From assembly GCA_036505635.1 (NCBI GenBank), contig DASXTC010000069.1, positions 24,294 to 88,293 on the forward strand: DNA of 64,000 nucleotides, given 5' to 3'. Position numbers and translations under genes: made by a program. Below, piece by piece: positions 34,161-41,751 of this stretch. The stretch is from DASXTC01 sp036505635 (GTDB lineage Bacteria; Acidobacteriota; Polarisedimenticolia; JACPZX01; DASXTC01). The notes below the pieces were generated by a model. The model did no database searches. It was not told the origin of the DNA and saw only the letters and a program-made list of their open reading frames with translations. How positions within the stretch are numbered: the stretch's first letter is position 1; every line of letters begins with the position of its first letter.

Positions 34161-34849
34161 CCTTGTACATCGATCTTGACGGGCCGGTCCTCGACGTCTC
34201 GCGGAGGTATCACGAAGCGTACCGGACGATCGTGTCCGGCATGGGTGAGACCCCCGTCGAGAGGGAGGTCTATTGGCGCCTCAAGCGAATCGGGTGGCGG
34301 GAGACGGAGATCTGCGCGCGGATGCATCCGGGGATCGACCGGGACAGGTACCTCGACCTCTTCGTCTCAAGGATCGAGGAGCCGGGCGTGCTCGCCGCGG
34401 ACCTGCTGGCCGAAGGGGCCGGCCGGACGCTGGCGGCGCTGAAGGGCCGCCACCGGCTCGTCCTCGCGACGCTGAGACGGCGGGGGGCGCCGATGCGGGC
34501 CCAGCTCGCCGGCCTCGGGATCCTGGATTTCTTCGACGGAATCCTGCAGACGGAGGCCAACCATGGGAGCTGGAGAACGAAGGCCACAATGATCGCCGGC
34601 GATCTCCAGTCCCATCCGGTTGACAGCCTTCTCGTGGGCGACACGGAGGGAGACATCCTGGCCGCGAGGAGCGTGCGGATCCGCGCGCTGGGCGTGCGCA
34701 ACGGCCTTCGCGATCCCGGCCTCCTCGCGGCGGCCGGCCCCTGCACCCTGATCGACACCATCGAGGGCCTGATCGGGCACTGCGCGGAGGTCCTCGGGAC
34801 GAACGGAAGTCAGGCGTCGATGGGGGAGAGATCATGCGCGCGCTGGTGA
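34157..34849 (+). CDS. HAD-family phosphatase
   Basis: A 230-residue HAD hydrolase starting at GTG 34157 (GTGA overlap). Motif I is YIDLDGPVLDV with the nucleophile Asp6 and Asp8; LVLATLRRRG is motif II, and LLVGDTEGDILAAR is motif IV. It resembles phosphoglycolate phosphatase-like enzymes. It could remove a phosphate from a sugar phosphate, for example in the heptose branch with the kinase at 37490, or it may serve the ATP-grasp step. It overlaps the next gene by 16 bases. Confidence 0.85.
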   Translation: MTLYIDLDGPVLDVSRRYHEAYRTIVSGMGETPVEREVYWRLKRIGWRETEICARMHPGIDRDRYLDLFVSRIEEPGVLAADLLAEGAGRTLAALKGRHRLVLATLRRRGAPMRAQLAGLGILDFFDGILQTEANHGSWRTKATMIAGDLQSHPVDSLLVGDTEGDILAARSVRIRALGVRNGLRDPGLLAAAGPCTLIDTIEGLIGHCAEVLGTNGSQASMGERSCARW

Positions 34850-36024
34850 CGGGAGGAGCGGGATTCATCGGGTCCCACATCGTGGACCGACTGATGGGGC
34901 GCGGCGTCGAGGTGCGGATCCTCGACAGCCTGAACCCGAGGGTCCATCCCCGCGGCAAACCCGACTACCTCCCCGGGGCTGCCGAGTTCATCCAGGGGGA
35001 CGTCGCCGACCCGCGCGCCGTCCGGACGGCGCTGCGTGACGTCGACGTCGTGTTCCACCAGGCGGCCTATCAGGACTACATGCAGGATTTCAGCCGTTTC
35101 TTCATGGTGAATGCGGTGGGCACGGCGCTGCTGTACGAGACGATCGTGGAGCACCGCCTGCCGGTGCGGAAGGTGATCGTCGCCTCGTCACAGTCGGTCT
35201 ATGGCGAAGGCCAGTACCGTTGCCCCGCGGACGGATTCTTCCTCGCCGAGCCGCGGCAGTCCTCTCAGCTCGCCGGGAGCGACTGGGATGTCAGATGCCC
35301 CTCGTGCGGGCGGCCCGCGGACCCGCTGCCGCTCCAGGAGGCGCACCCCAACCCGGGCAGCGCCTACGGGGTCTCGAAGCTGTCACAGGAGATGGCCGCG
35401 CTGAGGCTCGGACGGCTGCATGGAATCCCGTCGGTGGCGCTGCGTTACTCGATCACCCAGGGGGCGCGCCAGTCCCACTTCAACGCCTACTCCGGGGTTC
35501 TCCGGATCTTCACCCAGAAGCTCCTGAAGGGAGAGGCACCGATCCTCTTCGAGGACGGCGCGCAGCAACGGGACTACACCCACGTGGATGACGTGGTCGA
35601 CGCCGCGATGCTCGTCATGGATGAACCGCGGGCCGACTACGAGGCGTTCAACGTCGGGGCCCGGAGGATCACCACCGTACGGCAGTACGCAAAGCTTCTG
35701 GCCGATCGGCTGCACTTCGAGGGGGAGCCGAAGCAGACCAATGAATACCGGGTGGGGGACAACCGCCACGGCGTTTCCTCGGTGGAGAAGCTCATGGCGC
35801 TGGGCTGGAAGCCGCGCAAGTCGCTCGACCACATCCTGGACGACTACCTGACATGGATCCGCGCGCGGCCGATTGAGCCCGGGATCACCGACCTCGCGGA
35901 CCGGGCGATGCGCGAGCGGGGGGTCGTGCTGAAGGGGGCCTCGCGCGGGCGGGCCGCCGGAGGCGCCCGGCGGGCCGCGGCCCAGGGCGCGACGGGCCGG
36001 GCCGTGACGGAGGCGGGTCGATGA
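34834..36024 (+). CDS. NAD-dependent sugar epimerase/dehydratase (extended SDR)
   Basis: A 396-residue short-chain dehydrogenase acting on nucleotide sugars. ATG 34834 follows GGGGGAGAG within the previous gene. It shows ALVTGGAGFIGSHIVDRL, VVFHQAAYQDY, VASSQSVYGEG and the catalytic SAYGVSK Tyr/Lys. Residues about 130-155 include an insertion with Cys at RCPAD and CPSCG, which could hold a metal. The C-terminus has the substrate-binding GARRITTVRQYAKLLADRL. Some 35 residues of low complexity end the protein. Specific reaction unknown: 4-epimerase or dehydratase. Confidence 0.88.
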   Translation: MRALVTGGAGFIGSHIVDRLMGRGVEVRILDSLNPRVHPRGKPDYLPGAAEFIQGDVADPRAVRTALRDVDVVFHQAAYQDYMQDFSRFFMVNAVGTALLYETIVEHRLPVRKVIVASSQSVYGEGQYRCPADGFFLAEPRQSSQLAGSDWDVRCPSCGRPADPLPLQEAHPNPGSAYGVSKLSQEMAALRLGRLHGIPSVALRYSITQGARQSHFNAYSGVLRIFTQKLLKGEAPILFEDGAQQRDYTHVDDVVDAAMLVMDEPRADYEAFNVGARRITTVRQYAKLLADRLHFEGEPKQTNEYRVGDNRHGVSSVEKLMALGWKPRKSLDHILDDYLTWIRARPIEPGITDLADRAMRERGVVLKGASRGRAAGGARRAAAQGATGRAVTEAGR

Positions 36025-37493
36025 TCGCGTCGGGAGCGACACAGTACAGGCGTCCCATCTTCCAGGCGCTCCTCGCCTTCGCCGACGCCGCCGTGGTCTG
36101 CGCCGCGCTCTGGGTCTCCGTCGCGGCCAGGGACCGCATGGAGCAGGTCTCGGTCCTTCCGACTCCCGCGCAGGATCCACCGTCCGCGCTGAGGCTGGTG
36201 ATCCTCGCCGTAATCTTCATCGCGGTGTACGCGGCCATGGGGCTCTACAGCATCCGGCACGCGTGGGAGAGCGCCTCGCTCGGCCTCTGCGTGTCGGTGG
36301 CCTCGGCCGCGGCCACGGGGCTCTTTCTCGCCTGCTGCTATCTGGCGCAGGATCACTCGACCTCGCGCTTCGTGATCGGGCTCCTCTGGATCCTGAGCGC
36401 AGCTTCGACGTGGCTCCTCAGGCTCGCCGCCCGGGAGACGGTCAACTGGTGCAGCCGAAAGGGCCTCGGCGTCAAGCGAGTGGTGGTCGTGGGCGACGAC
36501 GCCGTCGCCGAATCGATCTGCCGGCTGATCCAGGAGCACCCCCACGCGGGTCTCTCGCTGGCAGGGCGCGCCGTTCCGCACGAGGGGGCGCTGGGGCCCG
36601 GGACCGCGTTGACGCGGGCGACGCTCGACGAGGTCGCCGCCGAGCTGCTGAGGTGCGCTCCGCATCGGGTCCTCTTCACCGCCGACATCGCCCAGCACGA
36701 GGAGCTGCAGGGCCTGGCGGAACGATGCCTGGCGCACAACATCGAAGTGCTGCAGGTCCCGCGCCTCCACCACGCCTATCCGGGGCAGGTGGTGTGCCGC
36801 GAGCTGATGGGGATGCCTTTGCTCGGATTCGGCAATCACGGACTCGACGGCTGGGAGCTTCTCTTCAAGGAGATCGTGGACCGCACGGTGTCCTGCCTGG
36901 GCCTGCTGGTCCTCTCACCGGCGCTGGCGCTCACGGCCCTGGCGGTCCGCCTCAGCACCGGCGGCCCCGCGCTCCGGCGGGAAAGGAGGGCGGGCAGGGG
37001 CGGCGTCCCCTTCACGCTATTGAGCTTCGAGACCTGCGTGGAAAGGGGTGGCCGGCGCCGGCCCACGATCCTCGGCGGGTACATGCTATCTCTCGGCCTC
37101 GACAGGCTTCCCCTGCTCCTCAACGTCGTGCGCGGAGATCTCAGTCTCGTGGGCCCGAGGGCCGACACCCCCGAGGGTCTGAGACGGCTCAACGACTGGC
37201 AGCGCTCGCGTCTCTCGGTCAAGCCGGGCATCACGGGGCTGGCGCAGATCAGGCGCGAGGGATCCAGGGGGGATCCGACCGAAATGGTGCGCGAGGATCT
37301 GCGCTACATCGAGTCTCAATCGCTCCTGTTCGACCTGAGGATCCTGGTGAAGACGGCCGTCCTGATGGTCTCGCGGGCCCTCCGATCGAGCATGGCGATC
37401 GGCATCAGGGCGATCCAGGGGAAAGGGACGGGCCTCCCGTCGCCGGCCCGCGCGCCGGGCCGTCTCGGGCCGTCCGACGGGGCGATGTCATGA
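36021..37493 (+). CDS. PNPT-type sugar transferase, full-length membrane form with altered catalytic motifs
   Basis: A 490-residue protein starting at ATG 36021 (ATGA overlap). It has an N-terminal four-helix membrane module (residues about 10-135), a CoA-binding-like/NAD fold (VKRVVVVGDDAVAESI) and a C-terminal sugar-phosphate transferase domain (LFKEIVDRTVSCLGLLVL to SVKPGITGLAQIRREG). Several otherwise invariant residues differ: the K-x-R-S/T-M motif reads LLSFETC, and LDELPQLLNV reads LDRLPLLLNV, so the catalytic Glu is Arg. It keeps LSLVGPRAD. It may be inactive or act on a different acceptor. A short canonical copy lies at 31232. Confidence 0.85.
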   Translation: MIASGATQYRRPIFQALLAFADAAVVCAALWVSVAARDRMEQVSVLPTPAQDPPSALRLVILAVIFIAVYAAMGLYSIRHAWESASLGLCVSVASAAATGLFLACCYLAQDHSTSRFVIGLLWILSAASTWLLRLAARETVNWCSRKGLGVKRVVVVGDDAVAESICRLIQEHPHAGLSLAGRAVPHEGALGPGTALTRATLDEVAAELLRCAPHRVLFTADIAQHEELQGLAERCLAHNIEVLQVPRLHHAYPGQVVCRELMGMPLLGFGNHGLDGWELLFKEIVDRTVSCLGLLVLSPALALTALAVRLSTGGPALRRERRAGRGGVPFTLLSFETCVERGGRRRPTILGGYMLSLGLDRLPLLLNVVRGDLSLVGPRADTPEGLRRLNDWQRSRLSVKPGITGLAQIRREGSRGDPTEMVREDLRYIESQSLLFDLRILVKTAVLMVSRALRSSMAIGIRAIQGKGTGLPSPARAPGRLGPSDGAMS

Positions 37494-38557
37494 TCATCAC
37501 CCGGACCCCTGTACGGATCTCGTTCGCCGGAGGCGGCACCGACATGCCCGCTTTTTACGAGAATGAGGGAGGTGCGGTCCTCAACGCGGCCATCAACAAG
37601 TATTTCTACACCGTCATCACCGCGCGCGGCGACACGATCCTGCAGCTCATCTCCTCCGATCTGCGCGTCGTGGAGCAGGTCGACGCGGTGGATCCCACGT
37701 CGTACAGCGGCGACCTTCGCATCCCCATGGCCGTCGTGCGGCGCAACCGTGTGCAAACCGGCATGAACATCTTCATGGCGTCCGAGATCCCGCCCGGCAC
37801 CGGACTCGGCTCGTCGGCATCGGTCTGCGTGAACCTGATCCGGGCCGTCTGGACCCTCCAGGGGAGGGCGGTCAACCCGTACGACCTCGCCGAAGAGGCC
37901 TACCTCGTCGCCAGCGACATGCTCGGCGAGCCGGTGGGCAAGCAGGACGAGTACGCGGCGGCATTCGGGGGCATCAACGAGATCCGTTTCGAGCGCGAAG
38001 GCACGACCGTGCTTCCACTGGAGCTCGGCCGCGACATCATCGAGCGTCTCGAACGGCAGATACTCCTCTTCTTCACGGGAAGCAGCCGGCGCTCCACCGA
38101 GATTCTCGCCGAGCAGCGCCAAGGGTGCGCGGGGGGCTCGCCCGACGTGGTGCGCAGGCTCAGGGAGATGCGCGATCTGGTCGGGCCGGTCCGTGCGGCG
38201 CTCCAGGGCGGGGACCTCGAGAGGTTCGGGGAGCTCCTGCACGAGGGATGGCGGTGCAAGCGCGGGATCTCCCCGAGGATCGCGACCGCCCGGATCGACG
38301 ATCTCTACAGGATCGCCCGGGAGAGCGGCGCGCTTGGAGGGAAGATCGCGGGCGCCGGCGGCGGCGGTTTCCTGATGCTGCTCAGCCGCGAGGGAGGCCA
38401 GGAGGAGATTCGCGGGGCGATGCGCGAGGAAGGCCTCACCGAGATGCACTTCCGATTCGATCACTACGGGTCGCGAGTCGTGTACAACGATCCCTACTTC
38501 GACGGCGACGAGACCGGCGGTCTGAGATGGAGCTTCAGCAGGAGCTCCGCGGCCTGA
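37490..38557 (+). CDS. hddA: GHMP sugar kinase, heptose-7-phosphate kinase-like
   Basis: A 355-residue kinase starting at ATG 37490 (ATGA overlap). It begins ITRTPVRISFAGGGTDMPAF, a signature of HddA/fucokinase-type GHMP kinases. The ATP loop is PGTGLGSSASVCV, and the third motif is GGKIAGAGGGGFLM. HddA phosphorylates D-glycero-D-manno-heptose 7-phosphate at C1 on the way to GDP-heptose. A nucleotidyltransferase at 40698 could carry out the activation step, although the two genes are separated by a regulatory pair. GmhA was not seen in the window. It ends the long EPS operon. Confidence 0.82.
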   Translation: MIITRTPVRISFAGGGTDMPAFYENEGGAVLNAAINKYFYTVITARGDTILQLISSDLRVVEQVDAVDPTSYSGDLRIPMAVVRRNRVQTGMNIFMASEIPPGTGLGSSASVCVNLIRAVWTLQGRAVNPYDLAEEAYLVASDMLGEPVGKQDEYAAAFGGINEIRFEREGTTVLPLELGRDIIERLERQILLFFTGSSRRSTEILAEQRQGCAGGSPDVVRRLREMRDLVGPVRAALQGGDLERFGELLHEGWRCKRGISPRIATARIDDLYRIARESGALGGKIAGAGGGGFLMLLSREGGQEEIRGAMREEGLTEMHFRFDHYGSRVVYNDPYFDGDETGGLRWSFSRSSAA

Positions 38558-39267
38558 GCCGGCCGCCCGGGCAGATTCCTCTTCGCTCTACGGCTGACTG
38601 TCCTTTCGCCGACAGAGTGGTGGGCGGGGTCGGCCGTCTTGAACCGGGCGGTGCCGTGGCGGGAGACGTCGGGCCGCCGTCGCGGCCCCCTATGGTCCGG
38701 TATGCGCGGGAGGGAGGCCTTCTGAGCGCCGTTACTGCCCCCCTGCGCCTTCGTGGCTCATCGCCGGCGAGCCGGCTCGCCCGGACTGCGGGCCGGGCGC
38801 CCGATCCTGGTGTGCCCGGCGGGCACACAATCGGCAGAGCGGGCCGATAGGGATCGACATCCAGGGAGTGAAGCACTAGTCCGCCGCTTTGGTTCATTTA
38901 TCCGCCGTTCGAACCCCGCAAAGAGCTCCGGCTGCCCCTTTCTGTCCCCTCGGGGGACGCCACGCTCGCCTCATTGAATTTGTCGCTTCAATGAACGCTC
39001 GGATGACCGGGCAATGGGTGTGCGGAGCGGGCTCACGATCGCGCAACCGCACACGATCCCGTCGTGGACGCGGGACACTCTGGTGCGGACCGCAACCTCA
39101 AGGCCCTCAACGCCTTTTGTTCGCACCCTGAGTATTTCAGAGGGCGCGCACACTTCTTGCTAACTCCCGAACGGCCGGTCGGCGCCGATGGGACCCCCTG
39201 TGGACACGACCGCCGGCGGCGCCTCGGGCACGTCACGCATCCCATTTCACACGTGGAGGTCCTCTGA
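38558..39267. other. 710-base intergenic region rich in inverted repeats
   Basis: No convincing gene lies here. Inverted repeats include GCGGCC-6-GGCCGC at the end of the EPS operon (38549-38566), GTGTGCCC-3-GGGCACAC (38810-38828), GTCCCC-3-GGGGAC (38944-38958), CATTGAA-8-TTCAATG (38972-38993) and GTGTGCGG-21-CCGCACAC (39018-39054). The right half is less GC-rich. It probably holds the end of the EPS transcript and the control region of the sigma-factor operon. I see no confident -35/-10 pair. Confidence 0.5.
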
Positions 39268-40074
39268 ATGGCGAAGACGGAGCGCTGGAGCGAGGAGGTA
39301 CGGCATACCGGCTCGGAACCTCAGCGCCGGTTCGTCCTGAGCTACCGGCCCGTGATCACCCAGATCGCGCACCAGGTGGCTTCGGGACTGCCACCGGCGG
39401 TCGAGCTCAACGATCTCATCAGCGACGGGACGATCGGGCTCATCAAGGCGATCGGCTCTTATGACTCCTCGAGACAGGTCCAATTCTCGTCCTACGCGGA
39501 GGGGAGGATAAGGGGAGCGATCCTGGACGGGCTCAGGAGCCTCGACTGGATGCCGCGCTCCCTGCGGCGCAATCTGCGCCAGCTCGAGAAGGCGCGCTTC
39601 GACCTCCAACAGGTGCACGGCCGGCCGGCGACGTCGGAGGAGCTGGCCGGAGAGATGGACCTCACGCTGGAGGAGCTGCACGAGCTCCTGTCGAGCGCGG
39701 CACCAGCGGGGACGACAGCCGCGCACGCGGGTCAGGTCGCCGCGCATCCCCAGGGCCCGCCGGCGCTCGACGAGCTTCCCGATAGCCATGGCCCGGATCC
39801 GCAGGCCGGCGCGATGCAGCTCGAAACCCGGGAGCTCCTGTCGGAGGCCCTCGAATGTCTCCCGCGCAAGGAGAGCATCGTCCTCACCCTCTACTACTTC
39901 GGCGACATGAACCTCAAGGAGATCGGCGGCCGACTGGGCCTCTCCGAGTCACGCATCTGCCAGATCCATGGCAGAGCAATGTGTCGCATCCGCAAGATCC
40001 TTACCCGCATCATGTCACATCCGAGAGGCTCGCGGGTTCGTTCGGACGTCAGACGACTTCAGGAGGCTTCATGA
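39268..40074 (+). CDS. RNA polymerase sigma factor, FliA/WhiG (sigma-28) family
   Basis: A 268-residue sigma factor whose ATG follows GGAGGTCC. Region 2 spans about residues 20-90 (VELNDLISDGTIGLIKAI, then FSSYAEGRIRGAILDGLR with the -10 recognition helix), region 3 about 92-140 (DWMPRSLRRNLRQLE), and region 4 about 185-255 (LPRKESIVLTLYYFGDMNLKEIG, LGLSESRICQIHGRAM). The linker between regions 3 and 4 is long and Ala/Gly/His-rich. No flagellar genes are in the window, so the factor may drive EPS genes; a matching promoter lies at 3320-3347. The next gene overlaps it by ATGA. Confidence 0.92.
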   Translation: MAKTERWSEEVRHTGSEPQRRFVLSYRPVITQIAHQVASGLPPAVELNDLISDGTIGLIKAIGSYDSSRQVQFSSYAEGRIRGAILDGLRSLDWMPRSLRRNLRQLEKARFDLQQVHGRPATSEELAGEMDLTLEELHELLSSAAPAGTTAAHAGQVAAHPQGPPALDELPDSHGPDPQAGAMQLETRELLSEALECLPRKESIVLTLYYFGDMNLKEIGGRLGLSESRICQIHGRAMCRIRKILTRIMSHPRGSRVRSDVRRLQEAS

Positions 40075-40673
40075 AGCAATCCGAGCTCCAGTTCTTCGCA
40101 CCGACGCCCAGACAGCGTGAATTGCAGATCCTGATGGAGATCGACCGGGATCCCCAGGTCAGCCAGAAGGAGCTTGCCCTGCGCGTGGGTCTGGCGCCCT
40201 CCATGGTGAACAACTACATGAAGCAGCTCTGCGACGAGGAGAAGGTGCAGAAGTGCGGTCCGAACCACAAGCGCATCACATATCACCTGACCGAGGAAGG
40301 AAAGAGGATGAAGGAGGACCTGCTCGCGCGGTACCTCACGGAGGGGCTCCGTCTCTATCAGACCCTCAGCGAGGATCTCAAACGCCGCCTGCGCAACATC
40401 CAGCAGGAGGGGATCTCGAGCGTGGTGCTCCTGGGCGCCGAGGAGGCGTGCGACGCGATTCGCAAGGCTGCCGGCGAGGTCGGTCTCGAGGTGCTGGGCA
40501 CCGAGGAGGCGGCCGCCGACGCCTGCAAGGGGAAGATGACAATCGGCGGGGGTTCCCACGCGCCTCGGCACCGTCCCCAGGCCGTCCTCGTCACCGATAC
40601 GGACACCGAGGAGTCGCGCTCCAGGGTCCTGGAGACCTTCAAGCAACAGGGGCTGCCCATCTACCACGTCTGA
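40071..40673 (+). CDS. Winged-helix transcriptional regulator
   Basis: A 200-residue protein starting at ATG 40071, with AGGAGG at 40061 and an ATGA overlap with the sigma gene. Residues about 12-75 are a winged helix-turn-helix (RQRELQILMEIDRDPQVSQK, LALRVGLAPSMVNNYMKQL) of the kind that opens MarR/AsnC-like repressors. The C-terminal half has a small alpha/beta segment (GISSVVLLGAEEACDAIRKA and QAVLVTDTD), like a ligand or sugar-binding Rossmann-type domain. Co-transcription with the sigma factor suggests it senses a pathway metabolite. Target unknown. Confidence 0.8.
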   Translation: MKQSELQFFAPTPRQRELQILMEIDRDPQVSQKELALRVGLAPSMVNNYMKQLCDEEKVQKCGPNHKRITYHLTEEGKRMKEDLLARYLTEGLRLYQTLSEDLKRRLRNIQQEGISSVVLLGAEEACDAIRKAAGEVGLEVLGTEEAAADACKGKMTIGGGSHAPRHRPQAVLVTDTDTEESRSRVLETFKQQGLPIYHV

Positions 40674-40697
40674 TTCCATGATGAACCCGAGGGGGGG

Positions 40698-41462
40698 ATG
40701 CGTCGAGCGGTGATCCTCGCGGCCGGGCTGGGGGAGAGGCTCAGGCCGCTGACGCTGAAGATACCGAAATGCCTGCTGCCGATTAACGGGCGGCCGCTGC
40801 TGGACATATGGCTCGAGATCTGCAGGCGCGCCTCGGTCGAGCGAGTGTTGGTCAACACTCACCATCTGGCGGCTCAGGTGGAGTCCTTCGTCCGCGCATT
40901 GCGGGGCGGACCCGAGGTCCAGACGGTCCACGAAGAGACTCTCCTTGGCAGCGCGGGAATGTTGGCGCGCAACCGGTGGTTTCTCGAGACCGATCGGCCG
41001 TTCGCGGTCATCTACGCGGACACGCTGATCCCGCGTCTCGACCTGGATGCCATGTTCCGCTTCCACGAGCTGCACCGCGAGCTCGTGACGCTGGGCCTCT
41101 TCGAGGCGCCCACCCCCACCGAGTGCGGGATCGTCGAGATGTCCAAGGACGGACGGATTATCGCCTTCGAGGAGAAGCCGCTCCATCCCCTCTCCAACCT
41201 GGCCAGCGCCGGGGTCTTCATCGCCGACCCGGCGATCCTCGACCTGCTGCCCGACAGGCTCCCGGCCGATGTTGGCAGGGAACTCATGCCGGAGCTGGTG
41301 GGGAGGATGAAGGGGTTTGCGCTCGATGGGCCCGTCCTCGATGTCGGAACCCCGGCCCGGTATCGCGAGGCTCAGGAGATCGCGCGGGGGATCAGGCGGG
41401 GCGCCGCAGGCGGTGGTGTCGGTTATCGTCCGCAAGCTGACAGAACGCTCTCCGGCCAGTGA
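40698..41462 (+). CDS. Sugar nucleotidyltransferase (mannose/heptose-1-phosphate guanylyltransferase-like)
   Basis: A 254-residue enzyme activating a sugar 1-phosphate with an NTP. The N-terminal signature VILAAGLGERLRPLT with IPKCLLPINGRPLL is diagnostic of the NTP-transferase fold. IYADTLI supplies the metal Asp, and FEEKPLHP the base-binding lysine region. It is compatible with HddC/WcbM-type enzymes, which make GDP-heptose downstream of HddA; sequence alone does not exclude other sugars. Start ATG 40698 follows AGGGGGGG, 24 bases after the regulator. Confidence 0.88.
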   Translation: MRRAVILAAGLGERLRPLTLKIPKCLLPINGRPLLDIWLEICRRASVERVLVNTHHLAAQVESFVRALRGGPEVQTVHEETLLGSAGMLARNRWFLETDRPFAVIYADTLIPRLDLDAMFRFHELHRELVTLGLFEAPTPTECGIVEMSKDGRIIAFEEKPLHPLSNLASAGVFIADPAILDLLPDRLPADVGRELMPELVGRMKGFALDGPVLDVGTPARYREAQEIARGIRRGAAGGGVGYRPQADRTLSGQ

Positions 41463-41632
41463 TCCTCAGTACCTGAAAAGTCCTTCACTGGATTGATATA
41501 AATGCAGATGTCCGCATTGGAACAGTTCAGTGTCGTCCATTTTTTAACACGCTCTGATGCAAGATCCTGATTCAGTCGATAACTGCTTGTGAACCAAGCT
41601 GATACAGATTCTGCGCCTGAAGTTGTTCCATC

Positions 41633-41648
41633 TGGCATTCGCGTTGCT
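41633..41648 (+). promoter_or_regulatory. Sigma-54-type promoter
   Basis: TGGCAT-TCGCG-TTGCT matches the sigma-54 consensus TGGCAC-N5-TTGCT except at one position, with the GG and GC dinucleotides at the required 12-base spacing. It lies about 104 bases upstream of the second NtrC-type regulator, in an AT-rich stretch (about 41465-41650) unlike its surroundings. It would make this regulator sigma-54 dependent, perhaps autoregulated. Confidence 0.6.
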
Positions 41649-41751
41649 TCAGACAGGCCGATATGCCGTGGTATGAGGGACGCTCCGGCCCCCTCGGGAA
41701 GACCGACTCGGGCCGGGGAGTGGCCGGCATACCATCGGGAGGAGATGCGGG

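Noticed and set aside
38810..38828. GTGTGCCC-3-GGGCACAC hairpin as a terminator for the EPS operon
   Set aside because: It is 250 bases past the stop and has no T-tract; kept only as part of the structured intergenic region.
38843..38850. GCCGATAG, resembling a sigma-28-type -10 element
   Set aside because: No TAAA-like -35 element lies 14-17 bases upstream, and it is over 400 bases from the next gene.
38753..39131. Short open frames in the intergenic region
   Set aside because: No ribosome site, no plausible protein-like composition and overlap with inverted repeats.
39146..39161. Sigma-54-like GCGCAC-N5-TTGCT upstream of the sigma factor gene
   Set aside because: The -24 GG dinucleotide is missing (GC instead), so the key spacing of GG and GC is not met.
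41657..41664. GCCGATAT, matching a SigD-type -10 element
   Set aside because: No matching -35 at 15-16 bases; the overlapping sigma-54 element is a far better match.
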